From an uncultured Lachnospiraceae bacterium (lineage in GTDB: Bacteria > Bacillota > Clostridia > Lachnospirales > Lachnospiraceae), in contig CALFCS010000170.1 in assembly GCA_937950565.1 (NCBI GenBank), positions 1 through 56,873 of the forward strand: a stretch of 56,873 nt of DNA. Reading direction: 5' to 3'. Of this stretch, positions 24,579 through 35,000 are shown in pieces. How positions within the stretch are numbered: the first letter of the stretch is position 1; the number at the start of each line of letters is the position of its first letter. Below the pieces are notes generated by a model that ran no database searches, was not told the origin of the DNA, and saw nothing but the letters and a program-made list of their open reading frames with translations. Both the position numbers and the translations under genes were made by a program.

Positions 24579-25985
24579 ATGCGTCTTTTTACAAAGATTT
24601 ATTTGTTGGGAGTGTTGCTGCTTAGTGTAAGCTTTCTTGCGTCAGGGTATTTTTTGACGGGATATTCTTTAGAGACCAGTCTGGAGCGGGAGACGGATTT
24701 TGCAGTGATGCAGTACCAGTATGATAAGTTCACTGTGCAGTCGGAAATGATTTCCAGTGAAGGAGAGATAGAAGATTCGGAAAGCGGCAGTCAGATAATA
24801 TGGAATCGTATTGCGGAGGAGATTACGGCGCCATTCGCTGTTATGGATGCGGATAAGAAGGTGTTGTATTCAGAGATAGCCGAGCCGGAAAATGCTTTTT
24901 TGGAAAAGCTGTCCCCGGAGGTGTGTGATTATTGTTACGCCGAAGAAGGCGGCCGGAATGTGATTCAGATTGGGAGTACTATGAATTGCAGGGGAAATAT
25001 ATTTTATTTCCTAACGTGTACAGATATTACGGAAGTATTCAGACAGCATGATACGATGATGTCATACTTCCGTAATTGTTATCTTATTTCCCTGATTGTG
25101 GGGATGTTTCTTATGGCTGGAATGTCTATGCTGCTGACCCGGCCTTTGAAGAGAGTGGCTGATGCCGCGGGAAGGATAGCGGGTGGAGATTACGGGGAGA
25201 GGCTGCCTGTTTCCGGTGAGGATGAAATCGGAATGCTTGCCGGTGAGTTCAATAGTATGGCGGAAGCAGTGGAAGGAAAAGTAAAAGAGCTGTCTGATGC
25301 GGCCAGGCAGAAGGAGGATTTTGTGGCAAATTTTGCACATGAGCTGAAGACTCCGCTGACTTCCATTATCGGATATGCAGATATGCTCTATCAGAAAGAA
25401 CCAGGAAAGGATGAGACAAAGAAAGCAGCATGGTACATCTGGAATGAAGGGATGCGGCTTGAAGCGCTGTCCTATAAGCTTATGGAGCTTACTGTTTTAA
25501 ATCGGCAGGACTTTCCGCTGATGTGGCTTCCGGCAGAGGAGCTTTTTGCAGATATGCGGGAAGGATTCCGTCCTGTGGCCGAGAAAGAAAGTATCCGGCT
25601 GGAAGTGTATGCGGAACCGGGATATGTGAAGGCGGATTACGATTTGTTGAAGACACTGCTTATGAATCTGATTGATAATGCAGCAAAGGCGGGAAGTACA
25701 CGGATTGAAATAACAGGAGAAAAGAAGGATAAATTATATAAAATAAATGTTTCAGATAATGGATGTGGGATTCCTTCAGAGGAGCTTTCTAAGATTACAG
25801 AAGCATTTTATATGGCGGACAAATCCCGTTCCAGAAAGCAGCATGGTGCAGGTCTGGGCCTGGCGCTGGCAGAGAGGATTGCCTGTATCCACGGGACGAG
25901 CCTGTGTTTCCGAAGCGCAGAAGGAGAGGGAACCAGTGTGAGTCTGGAGCTTAGATGTGAGGAGGGAGGGGATGTGGATGCATAA
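24579..25985 (+). CDS. Membrane sensor histidine kinase
   Basis: 468 residues. Two membrane helices (about residues 7-27 and 168-188) flank an extracellular sensor of about 140 residues with a Cys pair in CDYC. A HAMP domain (RPLKRVADAAGRIAGGDY) follows, then the phosphoacceptor H254 in NFAHELKTPLTS, the N-box NLIDNAAKAG, and G-boxes DNGCGIP and GAGLGLAL. It should phosphorylate the adjacent regulator. With the VanY-like peptidase downstream and shared promoter motifs, sensing a cell-wall or antibiotic signal is plausible. Confidence 0.95.
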   Translation: MRLFTKIYLLGVLLLSVSFLASGYFLTGYSLETSLERETDFAVMQYQYDKFTVQSEMISSEGEIEDSESGSQIIWNRIAEEITAPFAVMDADKKVLYSEIAEPENAFLEKLSPEVCDYCYAEEGGRNVIQIGSTMNCRGNIFYFLTCTDITEVFRQHDTMMSYFRNCYLISLIVGMFLMAGMSMLLTRPLKRVADAAGRIAGGDYGERLPVSGEDEIGMLAGEFNSMAEAVEGKVKELSDAARQKEDFVANFAHELKTPLTSIIGYADMLYQKEPGKDETKKAAWYIWNEGMRLEALSYKLMELTVLNRQDFPLMWLPAEELFADMREGFRPVAEKESIRLEVYAEPGYVKADYDLLKTLLMNLIDNAAKAGSTRIEITGEKKDKLYKINVSDNGCGIPSEELSKITEAFYMADKSRSRKQHGAGLGLALAERIACIHGTSLCFRSAEGEGTSVSLELRCEEGGDVDA

Positions 25986-26838
25986 CAGATGGAAAAATGT
26001 CTGTGGGTTAGCGCTCGCATTTGTGCTGGCGGCCGGGGGACTCTTGTCTGTGCAATGGCTGATGGAAGAGAAGAAGGAGATGCTTCTTGCCCGGGATGGT
26101 GAAAAGATACTTGCGGAGAAGGAGATGCAGGAGCAGACAGGAGATATTACGGCGGCAGGGGAAGACGGGCTGAACCAGTCGAAGCTTACGGGGGATGCGT
26201 TAGTTCAGGCAGTTTTATGTCTGAAGGGTAAAGGAGAGTTATTTCCGCATGAACCGTTTGCCGGACAATTGTCGATGGAGGAGGCGGTCCACAGGGGCAG
26301 GCTGTGGCTGGAAACTTTTGAAAAAACAGCTCTTGGCAGGGAGGAAAGCGAGATTGATTATGTGAAAATGGACGCCAGGCTGTGTAGGAAGGAGGTCATC
26401 CTGACAGGAGATGAGGGGGCAGAAAGACAGATAAAATACAGTTATTGGATGATAGAAATAAGGGGAACAGGGCGGAAAGCAAATTTGGTGCTGGATGCCG
26501 GAACGGGTCAGGTGCTGGATGCGGATATGAAGTTTATTTATCCTGAGGCGGCTGACAGAATCATAGATGCAGAACAGATTCTGACAGCATATGGAACGGA
26601 ATTTGGATTTGATGAAGAAGCGGCAGAAACTTTTTCAAATGGTATTTATCAGGAGCTTCGGGAAGAAATGTTGTATTCCGTGCTGGAGACAGCCGCATTA
26701 ACGGTGTGGCAGGCAGAAGATGTGACTGTTGAATATGGAAATCAGGCGGCCGGGTATGGAAATGAGGATAGCGTGTATGTATATGGGGCGGGAGTCCGGT
26801 ATCATATGTATCTTGACAATCAGAAGCCCGGGAATTGA
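25978..26838 (+). CDS. Unknown exported protein of the two-component operon
   Basis: 286 residues, not firmly recognised. The N terminus has a hydrophobic segment (NVCGLALAFVLAAGGLLSVQWLM, residues 5-27) that is a signal anchor. The outside part has a two-lobed look, with SYWMIEIRGTGRKANLVLDAGTGQVLD resembling a PepSY-like strand pair. The start overlaps the kinase stop, with GGAGGGAGGGG just upstream; ATG codons at 25972 and 25978 are both possible. As the third gene of the operon it may modulate the kinase sensor or act in the wall. Confidence 0.7.
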   Translation: MHNRWKNVCGLALAFVLAAGGLLSVQWLMEEKKEMLLARDGEKILAEKEMQEQTGDITAAGEDGLNQSKLTGDALVQAVLCLKGKGELFPHEPFAGQLSMEEAVHRGRLWLETFEKTALGREESEIDYVKMDARLCRKEVILTGDEGAERQIKYSYWMIEIRGTGRKANLVLDAGTGQVLDADMKFIYPEAADRIIDAEQILTAYGTEFGFDEEAAETFSNGIYQELREEMLYSVLETAALTVWQAEDVTVEYGNQAAGYGNEDSVYVYGAGVRYHMYLDNQKPGN

Positions 26839-26855
26839 CAATTTGTATACAACTG

Positions 26856-26888
26856 TTACACAGGTATTGGACAACTCTCTGTTAGAAT
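26856..26888 (+). promoter_or_regulatory. vanY promoter matching the two-component promoter
   Basis: ACAACTCT-CTG-TTAGAAT (26871-26888) matches 23870-23887 at 15 of 18 positions. Imperfect copies of the TGACACAAC repeat lie at 26856 and 26867, with the same 11-bp spacing and the same offset. This suggests one response regulator controls both promoters. Confidence 0.65.
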
Positions 26889-26919
26889 CGGTAAAAACGA
26901 AGACAGGGAGTTGATTTTT

Positions 26920-27669
26920 ATGTACAAAAGATTATGGGTTCTAATGGTTCTGGTTCTGCTGTTATTTGCGATGACAAGATGCAGCCGGCAGTACGAAAGT
27001 GACAAGGACGCAGAGTATTCGGGAAGTGTGTCGGCGCAGAAGATAGTAGAAATTGGGGAGTCTGCGGGAAATGAGGATTCAGAAAGCGAGGTTCCAGGGG
27101 AACGTCCGCAGGATGACTGGAGATTGATTCTGGTGAATCCATGGAATCCGATTCCAGATAATTATCAGGTAGAGCTTGTGCGTCTTGACAATAAACAGTC
27201 TGCGGATAAACGATGTTATACGGAACTTATAAATATGCTGGATGATTGCCGCAAGGCGGGATTATTTCCAATTATTTGTTCCTCCTACCGGACGAGGGAG
27301 CGCCAGCAATATTTGTATGATCGTCAGGTGGAGCGCCTTGTCCGGCGTGGGTATTCCAGAGAAGAAGCGGAAAAAGAAGCGGCTACATCGAATGCAGTTC
27401 CCGGCACGAGTGAGCATCAGACCGGGCTTGCGTTTGATATTGTCGACCGGAATAATCAGAATCTGGATGAAAGCCAGGAGGATACGCCGGTGCAGAAATG
27501 GCTGATGGAAAATAGCTGGCGGTATGGTTTTATTCTCCGTTATCCGGAAGATAAAAGTGAGATTACGGGGATTATCTATGAACCGTGGCATTACCGTTAT
27601 GTGGGGAAAGAGGCGGCGAAGGAGATTTACGAGCGGAAGATTTGCCTGGAGGAGTTTCTGCAGTCATAG
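26920..27669 (+). CDS. D-alanyl-D-alanine carboxypeptidase, VanY family
   Basis: 249 residues. An N-terminal hydrophobic segment ends in AMTRCS, compatible with a lipoprotein or signal anchor. The metallopeptidase core shows SSYRTRERQQYLYD, the zinc motif SEHQTGLAFDIVD (S-x-H-x-x-G-x-A-x-D) and EPWHYRYVG with the last zinc His. VanY enzymes trim the terminal D-Ala from peptidoglycan pentapeptides. The ATG at 26920 has GGGAG nine bases upstream; an in-frame TTG directly after that site is unlikely. Its promoter resembles that of the upstream two-component system. Confidence 0.92.
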   Translation: MYKRLWVLMVLVLLLFAMTRCSRQYESDKDAEYSGSVSAQKIVEIGESAGNEDSESEVPGERPQDDWRLILVNPWNPIPDNYQVELVRLDNKQSADKRCYTELINMLDDCRKAGLFPIICSSYRTRERQQYLYDRQVERLVRRGYSREEAEKEAATSNAVPGTSEHQTGLAFDIVDRNNQNLDESQEDTPVQKWLMENSWRYGFILRYPEDKSEITGIIYEPWHYRYVGKEAAKEIYERKICLEEFLQS

Positions 27670-27744
27670 GTTTCTATTGTAAAAAATAGGATTGTATGGA
27701 AGAATAGAAATATACAGTACCTGGATACAAGGAGGAGATGGAAG

Positions 27745-28935
27745 ATGAAAAAGTATAAACGCATATTTACGATTGTGGTGGATTCCCTTGGCGCAGGCGC
27801 ACTGCCGGACGCGGCGGACTATGGGGATGCGGGAACAGATACGTTGGGGCATATTTCACAGGCTGTGGATGCGTTTGACATTCCGAATCTGCAGAGGCTG
27901 GGTCTGGCGAACCTTCATGCGTTAAAACAGGTGGAGGCTGTAGAGAGACCGCTGGGATATTATGCTTATTTGAACGAAGCAAGCGCCGGAAAGGACACGA
28001 TGACCGGTCATTGGGAGATGATGGGACTTCATATTACAAAGCCTTTTCAGACATTTACAGAAAATGGATTTCCAAAGGAGCTTATAAAGGAACTGTCAGA
28101 GAGGACCGGCCGGGTCATTATTGGTAATAAAAGTGCCAGCGGAACGGAGATTTTAGAGGAGCTTGGAGAAGAGGAAATCGCGACCGGGCATATGATCGTA
28201 TATACGTCGGCGGACTCGGTTCTGCAGATTTGTGGAAATGAAGAAACATTTGGCCTGAAAGAATTGTACCGCTGTTGTGAGATTGCCCGGGAAATTACGA
28301 TGAAGGATGAGTGGAAGGTAGGGCGTGTTATTGCAAGGCCGTATGTGGGAAGGAAAAAAGGTGAGTTTAAGCGGACCAGCAACCGGCATGATTATGCGTT
28401 GAAGCCGTATGGAAGGACGGCGCTTCATGCGCTGAAGGATGCAGGGCTGGATGTGATTTCCGTGGGAAAGATTTTTGACATTTTTGACGGAGAGGGACTT
28501 ACAGAATCGAACAAGTCTAAGAGCTCTGTGCATGGGATGGAACAGACGATTGAGATTGCGAAAAGAGAGTTTGAAGGACTCTGTTATGTGAATCTTGTGG
28601 ATTTTGACGCGCTGTGGGGGCATCGGCGCAACCCGGAAGGTTATGCACGGGAGCTGGAAAGATTTGATGTAAAACTGGGCGGGCTTTTGGAACTTCTGAG
28701 AGAAGATGATTTGTTAATGATTACGGCAGATCATGGAAATGACCCTACACATACGGGAACAGACCACACCAGGGAAAGGGTTCCGTTTCTTGTATATTCA
28801 CCATCAATGAAAGGATTCGGAAGACTTCCGAATGCACAGACTTTTGCAGTGATTGGGGCGACAATCGCGGATAACTTCCAGGTGGAGATGCCGGAAGGAA
28901 CCATAGGGAGTTCGATTCTGGAAAAGTTGTTCTAA
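27745..28935 (+). CDS. deoB: Phosphopentomutase
   Basis: 396 residues, the standard DeoB length. It interconverts ribose-1-phosphate (or deoxyribose-1-P) and the 5-phosphate in nucleoside salvage. The alkaline-phosphatase-type metal site is visible: VVDSLGAGALPDA at the N terminus with nucleophile region DTLGH, then ASAGKDTMTGHWEMMG, and the C-terminal TADHGNDPT and GTDHTRERVP. AAGGAGGAG precedes the ATG. No other nucleoside-salvage gene is adjacent. Confidence 0.97.
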   Translation: MKKYKRIFTIVVDSLGAGALPDAADYGDAGTDTLGHISQAVDAFDIPNLQRLGLANLHALKQVEAVERPLGYYAYLNEASAGKDTMTGHWEMMGLHITKPFQTFTENGFPKELIKELSERTGRVIIGNKSASGTEILEELGEEEIATGHMIVYTSADSVLQICGNEETFGLKELYRCCEIAREITMKDEWKVGRVIARPYVGRKKGEFKRTSNRHDYALKPYGRTALHALKDAGLDVISVGKIFDIFDGEGLTESNKSKSSVHGMEQTIEIAKREFEGLCYVNLVDFDALWGHRRNPEGYARELERFDVKLGGLLELLREDDLLMITADHGNDPTHTGTDHTRERVPFLVYSPSMKGFGRLPNAQTFAVIGATIADNFQVEMPEGTIGSSILEKLF

Positions 28936-28983
28936 TGGCTGTGAATGGCCATAATAAGGGAAAAGGTCATACGGTTTTTATTA

Positions 28984-29012
28984 TTGTTATTGCATAAGTG
29001 CTATGTTAGAAT
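28984..29012 (+). promoter_or_regulatory. Promoter of giant SLH protein
   Basis: TTGTTA (28984-28989), 17 bases, TAGAAT (29007-29012), 38 bases before the start codon. Confidence 0.6.
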
Positions 29013-29049
29013 AAAGGCAGAAAATCCAGTGTGAAAAGGAGGAGAAGAG

Positions 29050-32000
29050 TTGAGGAAAAGAAAATATTTTTTTGGGTTTTTTATTCTGGCATTTCTGCTG
29101 TTGTATATGCCGACTCTGTCTGCCGTGGCGGCAGAGAGTTCACCGGCTGTGTCCGGGAACTATACATATACGGTATCCGGTCAGGGAAATGTAACCATCA
29201 CGGCATATACCGGTGAGGAGACGAAAGTTGAAATACCTGCGCAGATTGGAGGTGCACCGGTTACAAGGATCGGGGCGAATGCATTTAAGGGGAAGACTTC
29301 GATCACAGAGCTTACGATTCCTTATGGCATTACTTATATTGCTAATTATGCGTTCCAGGACTGCACGGGGCTTCAGTTGGTTTTTTATCAATGTCAGCTT
29401 TCGGACATAGGAAATGACCCATTTGCAGGATGCGTCAATCTGCGCACGATGCAGATCGGAAGCCAGGTGGAAGATATCTGGCAGAACGGTATTGGCACGC
29501 TTATGGGAGAAAACCTGGAGACCTATGTGGTGGAACAGGCAAATAAAACATTGAAGGCTAAGGACGGGGTTCTCTATAAGAAGAATTCGGATGATACATG
29601 GAGACTGTATCGTTATCCGCTGGGAAGAGCCGGAAAAACGTTTACAACTCCGAAAGAGATTACGCAGATTCACAGCAAGGCATTTGCCGGAGCGAAAAAT
29701 CTGGAATCTCTGATTATAGAAGGTACGGAACTGAATATCAACGGTAGTCCTGCAGTATCCGAATGTCCCAGGCTGGCACGGATTACGTTTGGCGAAGGTG
29801 TGTCTTATATAAGCTGGGCGGCTGTTTCTAAATGCCCGAATCTGGAGGAAGTGACTGTTGAAGTGGCGGACTTTCCCTATGACATTGATGGAGTCTTTAG
29901 CGAATGTGCGAACCTGTCTACTTATGTGGTGGGGAAAAATGTAAAAGAATTCGAAGATCTGGTTGATGGAAATGTAAAACAATACATCGTTGAGAAAGGA
30001 AATGATAAATATACAGCAGAAGACGGTGTGCTTTACCAGGGAACGACGCTGCTCCGTTATCCGAGGGGAAAAAGTGGGGCAAAACTGACAATCGGCGGCA
30101 AAGTGACAGAGATTGCGGACCAGGCATTTGCACATGCCAGGTATCTTCAGGACGTACGGATTGAACGTCCGGTAAAGACGATCGGATCATATGCTTTTAA
30201 CGGGTGTGAGCTTTTAAACCGCGTGGAGATTGGAAAAAATGTCACGAAGATTAAAGAAGGAGCGTTCCAGGATGTAGCTGTCTGGGGCCATAAAGATACA
30301 GAAGCGCAGCGCTATGCAAAAGAAGCAGAATTGACGTTTGTTGATATTGACGCATACGAAGAGCAGAAGAAAGGAACAGAGTCGGCTGCAGATGCGGGAT
30401 TCAGTGAATGGACGGCCGGCGTAACGGAAAAAATCACGCCTGCAGGAAATACGTACATTGTCCAGACTGCAGGACAGCTTGCATGGGTTGCAGCACAGAC
30501 GCAGGAGGGAAATTCTTTCCAGGGGAAAAAGATTCTGCTTGCTGCAGATATCGATTTGGACGGGCAGATGTGGACGCCGATCGGAAGCTGGGCTCATCCG
30601 TTTCGCGGGGACTTTGACGGGCAGAATCATCTGATCTCGAATCTGACGGTCTCCGGAGAAACGACAGACGGATGGGCAGGTCTGTTTGGCTACGTAAGCA
30701 ACAATGTAGGTGGCTGGAAGATGGCAATCCAGAATATCCGGATTGAAAATGCAAAGGTTCTGAATCCATCTTCCGGAGGCAGCGCGCTTATAGGGCGTCT
30801 GTATGCCGGACAAGGTGCAGAAGTGGCTGTGCAGAATTGTACTGTGAACGGTGTGATGGAAGGCAGTACAATCGGCGGAGCGATTGGAATGCTCGTCTGC
30901 GACGCAGCCGCGCAAGTGACCGTGCAGAATATCGATTCCTCCTGTACGATGAAAACAGGCGGTCGGGGAGGCGGTATTTGTGGAAAAGGAGAGTTCCACT
31001 CGGAATTTACTTATAAGGAAAATAAGGAAAGTGCAGGAAATATTACGATTAAAGAATGTACGTTTGAAGGAACGTTAAAAGGCACGGGAAGGTACGGAGC
31101 CTTTGGCGGTATCATTTCGGAGGTTGATGCATCTGACCGGGGCGTACTTCTGGTCGAGCGGTGCCGTACCGAGGGTGTAATCAATTCGTCAAATTATGTA
31201 TCCAGCGGTGGAATTATGGCTTCCGCCGGAAATCCGCAGAATACGATTCGAAGTTGTGTAAACTACGCTGCTGTAGAAGGCGGATATTATGTGGGCGGCA
31301 TTGTCGGAAGTAACGGCGCGCGGATCGAAGAATGCTACAATGGCGGAAGTGTACTTGGGACGGCCACAGGATGTCCATGGGGAGGAATCACAGGACAGAA
31401 CAACGGAGGCGGAACAATTATAAATTGTTATAATGCAGGCACGATTAAAGGCGGCAGCTTTAATTATACCGGAGGAATCACAGGACATAATTATGGTACG
31501 CTTGAGAACTGTTACACGATTGCCAATCTTCCATATTACGGGAGTGGATCGACCTATGTGTCGAGACCGGGCGCTATGGGAGGAATTGTAGGAGGAACAA
31601 CTTCTTATTGTTATTATGACAAGAATGTTGACAAAGATTCTTATCTTTATGGAACATTGAATCATACGCAGGAGATCATCAATGACTCTGCCCAGCATAT
31701 TACACATAGCGGAGGGATGACAACGGCACAGATGAAGACTCCGTCCAGTTATCAGAACTGGGATTTTGAGAAGGTGTGGGTGATTGACAGCGAGTACAGC
31801 GGGGGTTATCCGACGCTTCGATCCGTGAAAGACCTTCTGAAAAAAGCGCCGGATGAGTCATTGGAAATCGCGGAAGGATTCTGTTTTAAGGTTGTAGATC
31901 AGGATGGAGCGCCGGTCCCGGAGGCTAATGTGGAATGCGCAGGAAAAACGCAGACTACGAACGAAAAGGGAGAAGTCCGTTTTGAGTATGTCGAAAACGA

Positions 32001-35000
32001 CGGAAGCAATGATACAAAGATGACGCTCCGTGTACAAAAATCAGGATATTATGACTATGAAGATACGAAGTTTACGATGAACCCGACGCTCGAATATACG
32101 GTACGGCTTGTATCAAAAACAGATGCCGGGGATCATGTGCTTCGTTCAGCAACGCTCGAATTTCATGACCATCATTATGAACTTCTGACACAGACAAAGG
32201 AAATTAACAAGTATTTCGGAAAAGAAAAAATGGTGATTACCTGTCAGCCACTGCAGGATCGGACAGAAATTGATTCTTACGCTATCTACCAGGGGAATAA
32301 AGAGGTCGCGCGTTCGGATGACGGAGTGTTCCATGTGACGCCGGATGATTTTATCGAGACGACGAAGGCGCGTATCACGAACAAAACAAAGATTGTCATT
32401 TACGATCGATCCGGAGTTGAAAAAGAAGAAGTGATCAATCTGAACTTTGTAGATGAGAGAGATCAGGTAAGTGGAGTGGAGTTTGGAAATGATCTGAAGA
32501 TCACCTATGGCGATGACATTCCGCTTCTGGGCGGACTGACACTCCAGATGTCGACGGTACAGCTCCCTGTAAACGTCTCTGTTTCGGAAGAAAAGTGGCG
32601 CGTGACTTTGAATATTGCAGAACAGACACGAGGAGAAGCAGCGGAAATATTTAAGAGTGAATATTCCCTGCAGAAAAAAGTTGACAAATTAAAAAAATAT
32701 ATGGATAAGAAGGAGCTGGACGTCGGTAAAAATCCGAAGATCAAAGGAGAAATTGTCGGCTACGCGGAAGGTGATATGCCGCTTAGAGGCAATAACATTA
32801 AGCTTCAAGTGTATGGTCAGATTTCGGTTAAATTTTCAAAAGAGGTCCAGGTATCTGCAGTCGTGTTTGCCGGAGAGATTAACGGAACCGTAAAAACAAG
32901 CGGAGAGATTGCATGGGATATGGACGAGCTGACGCTGGATGGAAATATGAAGCTTGGAGGCGATATTGCGGTTTCGGCATTCGCCGGCCTTGGCGTTGCA
33001 AATCTTGCTTCAGCAGGCGTATATGGAACCGGTTCTTTTGGTATCGAATGGTATTTGCTCCCATTTTCCAAGACTGGTCTGAATGAGGCTTATCTGGAAG
33101 CAGACCTGAAAGCGGCAATCCGGGTACTCGGAGAAAATGCGGTAGAATATCAGGTGCTGGGACCTTGGAGAGGGTATCTCTATTCCAGAGATCTGGAAAC
33201 CTACAGTCTGGATTCCTATCAGTCACTGGAAGAATTTCTGATTGAACTGAAGGATCAGAAAACAACGATGCTGCAAGCCCGGTCTACAGGAAAGTGGGAC
33301 GGAAGCAATCATGTACTCCAGCAGCAGGCCTTTACAATCAGCGAACCGGTTCTTATGGAATGTGACGGAGATACAGTCATGCTCTTTGTCAGCAATCTTG
33401 CGGCGGGAAGAGCACAGGAAGATACTTCTGTTCTTGCGTATTCCGTGTATGACCCGAAGACGCGTACATGGGGCTCACCGAAAATTGTTGCGGATGACGG
33501 AACCGCTGATTTTAATCCGTCGGCGGCAGGCGGTTATGTCGTATGGAACAATGCAAAGACAACATTGACCGGAGAACAGACATATGAAGCGCTTGGAGCA
33601 AAACAAGAGATTGCAGTGGCGCACTATAACAGTGCGACTGATACATTTGAACAAGTGACGACATTGACCGACAATAATCAGTATGAAGCAAATGTGAAAA
33701 TTTCCGACGCTTCCGGCAGTCCGGTTGTTTCGTGGAGCCAGAATCAAAACGGAGATATTTTCGGAACATCCGGAACAAATGAAATCTGCATGGCAGAATT
33801 AAAGAACGGAATGTGGGAGACAAAGAAAGTGACAGAACTTTCATCCATCATTTCCGAACTGCATCCGGGTATACTAGATGGAAGACCGTGTGCGGTCTAT
33901 GTGACGGACGAAAATCAGAATCTGGCAGACGGAAAAGATCAGTATGCATATCTGCTCTACAAAGATACCGGAGAAAAGATACGCGTTTCTTCAAAAGAAG
34001 CCAGAAATGTCTGGTTATCCCAGACGGGAAATAAAATTTTCTGGATTGGTACAGATGGCACGGTTTATGAGCGTGCAGGCGTATCCGGAACCGACACGGC
34101 CGTAACAGAAGAGGATACGGTAATGGGAAAGGTTACGCAGGTCGCAGAGGATTCTAAGGGAAACATGACAATCCTATACACGGTAAACGGAGATCAGAAA
34201 TCAAATGCATACCGGATGAGTTATGACAGTGCCACCGGTAAATGGTCGGAACCGATAGCGGTAACAGACCAGACGGATTATGTAGATTCGATATCAGGAG
34301 TGTATTTCGGAAATGAATTTATCATGGCGTATAACCAGAGGGCGATCGATGAGGAGACAAAGGATCTGGATGGCACAAATCAGATCTGCTGGACGTCTGT
34401 AGCGGCTAAAAAAGTAGTCTTGTCAGATATAGAGGCAGATTATCATAAATGGGAAGTAATGCCGGGAGGCTCACTTGCACTTTCTGTGCGTGTGAAAAAC
34501 AGTGGTATGAAGCCGGTGAGCCGGCTGTATGCGGAGATCCGCAGCGAAGCGGGCAATCTGTTAGCGCAAAATGTGAACATTTCTATACTCCCGGGCGAGA
34601 CGCAGGACTTCGATCTTACATTTACGCTGCCGAATGATATGGTGAAAAGAGAGTATACATTAGTTCTTACACCGCTTACTCAGGCAGTATCAGAAGATAC
34701 TTTCTCAAAGACCTTTACGGTAGGAGAGAGTTATTATGGGATTGAAAGGAATAGTTATCAGATTGGTGAAAAGACCATGCTTGTCGTTTCAATCAGAAAT
34801 ATAGGTTTCGAACCCGGAAACGGCACGCTGGAGATTTATGATAATACCGGAACAGACGGCGTCTATGAAAGCTTTGATTTTCAGAATTTGCCGTATGGAA
34901 AAGTGTTGAATTACCGCACATCGGTAGAGGGACTGAATCAGAATCCATTTGCCGTGAAAGCACTCGGAATGCGGGTAATGAAAGACGGCGTGGAAGCGTC

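Noticed and set aside
27670..27744. Possible purine riboswitch before deoB
   Set aside because: The 75-base leader is too short and lacks the conserved loops; only a ribosome site is supported.
29031..29216. Overlapping open frame at the start of the giant SLH gene
   Set aside because: The TTG at 29050 in the other frame has a better ribosome site and opens a signal peptide and a 2308-residue protein.
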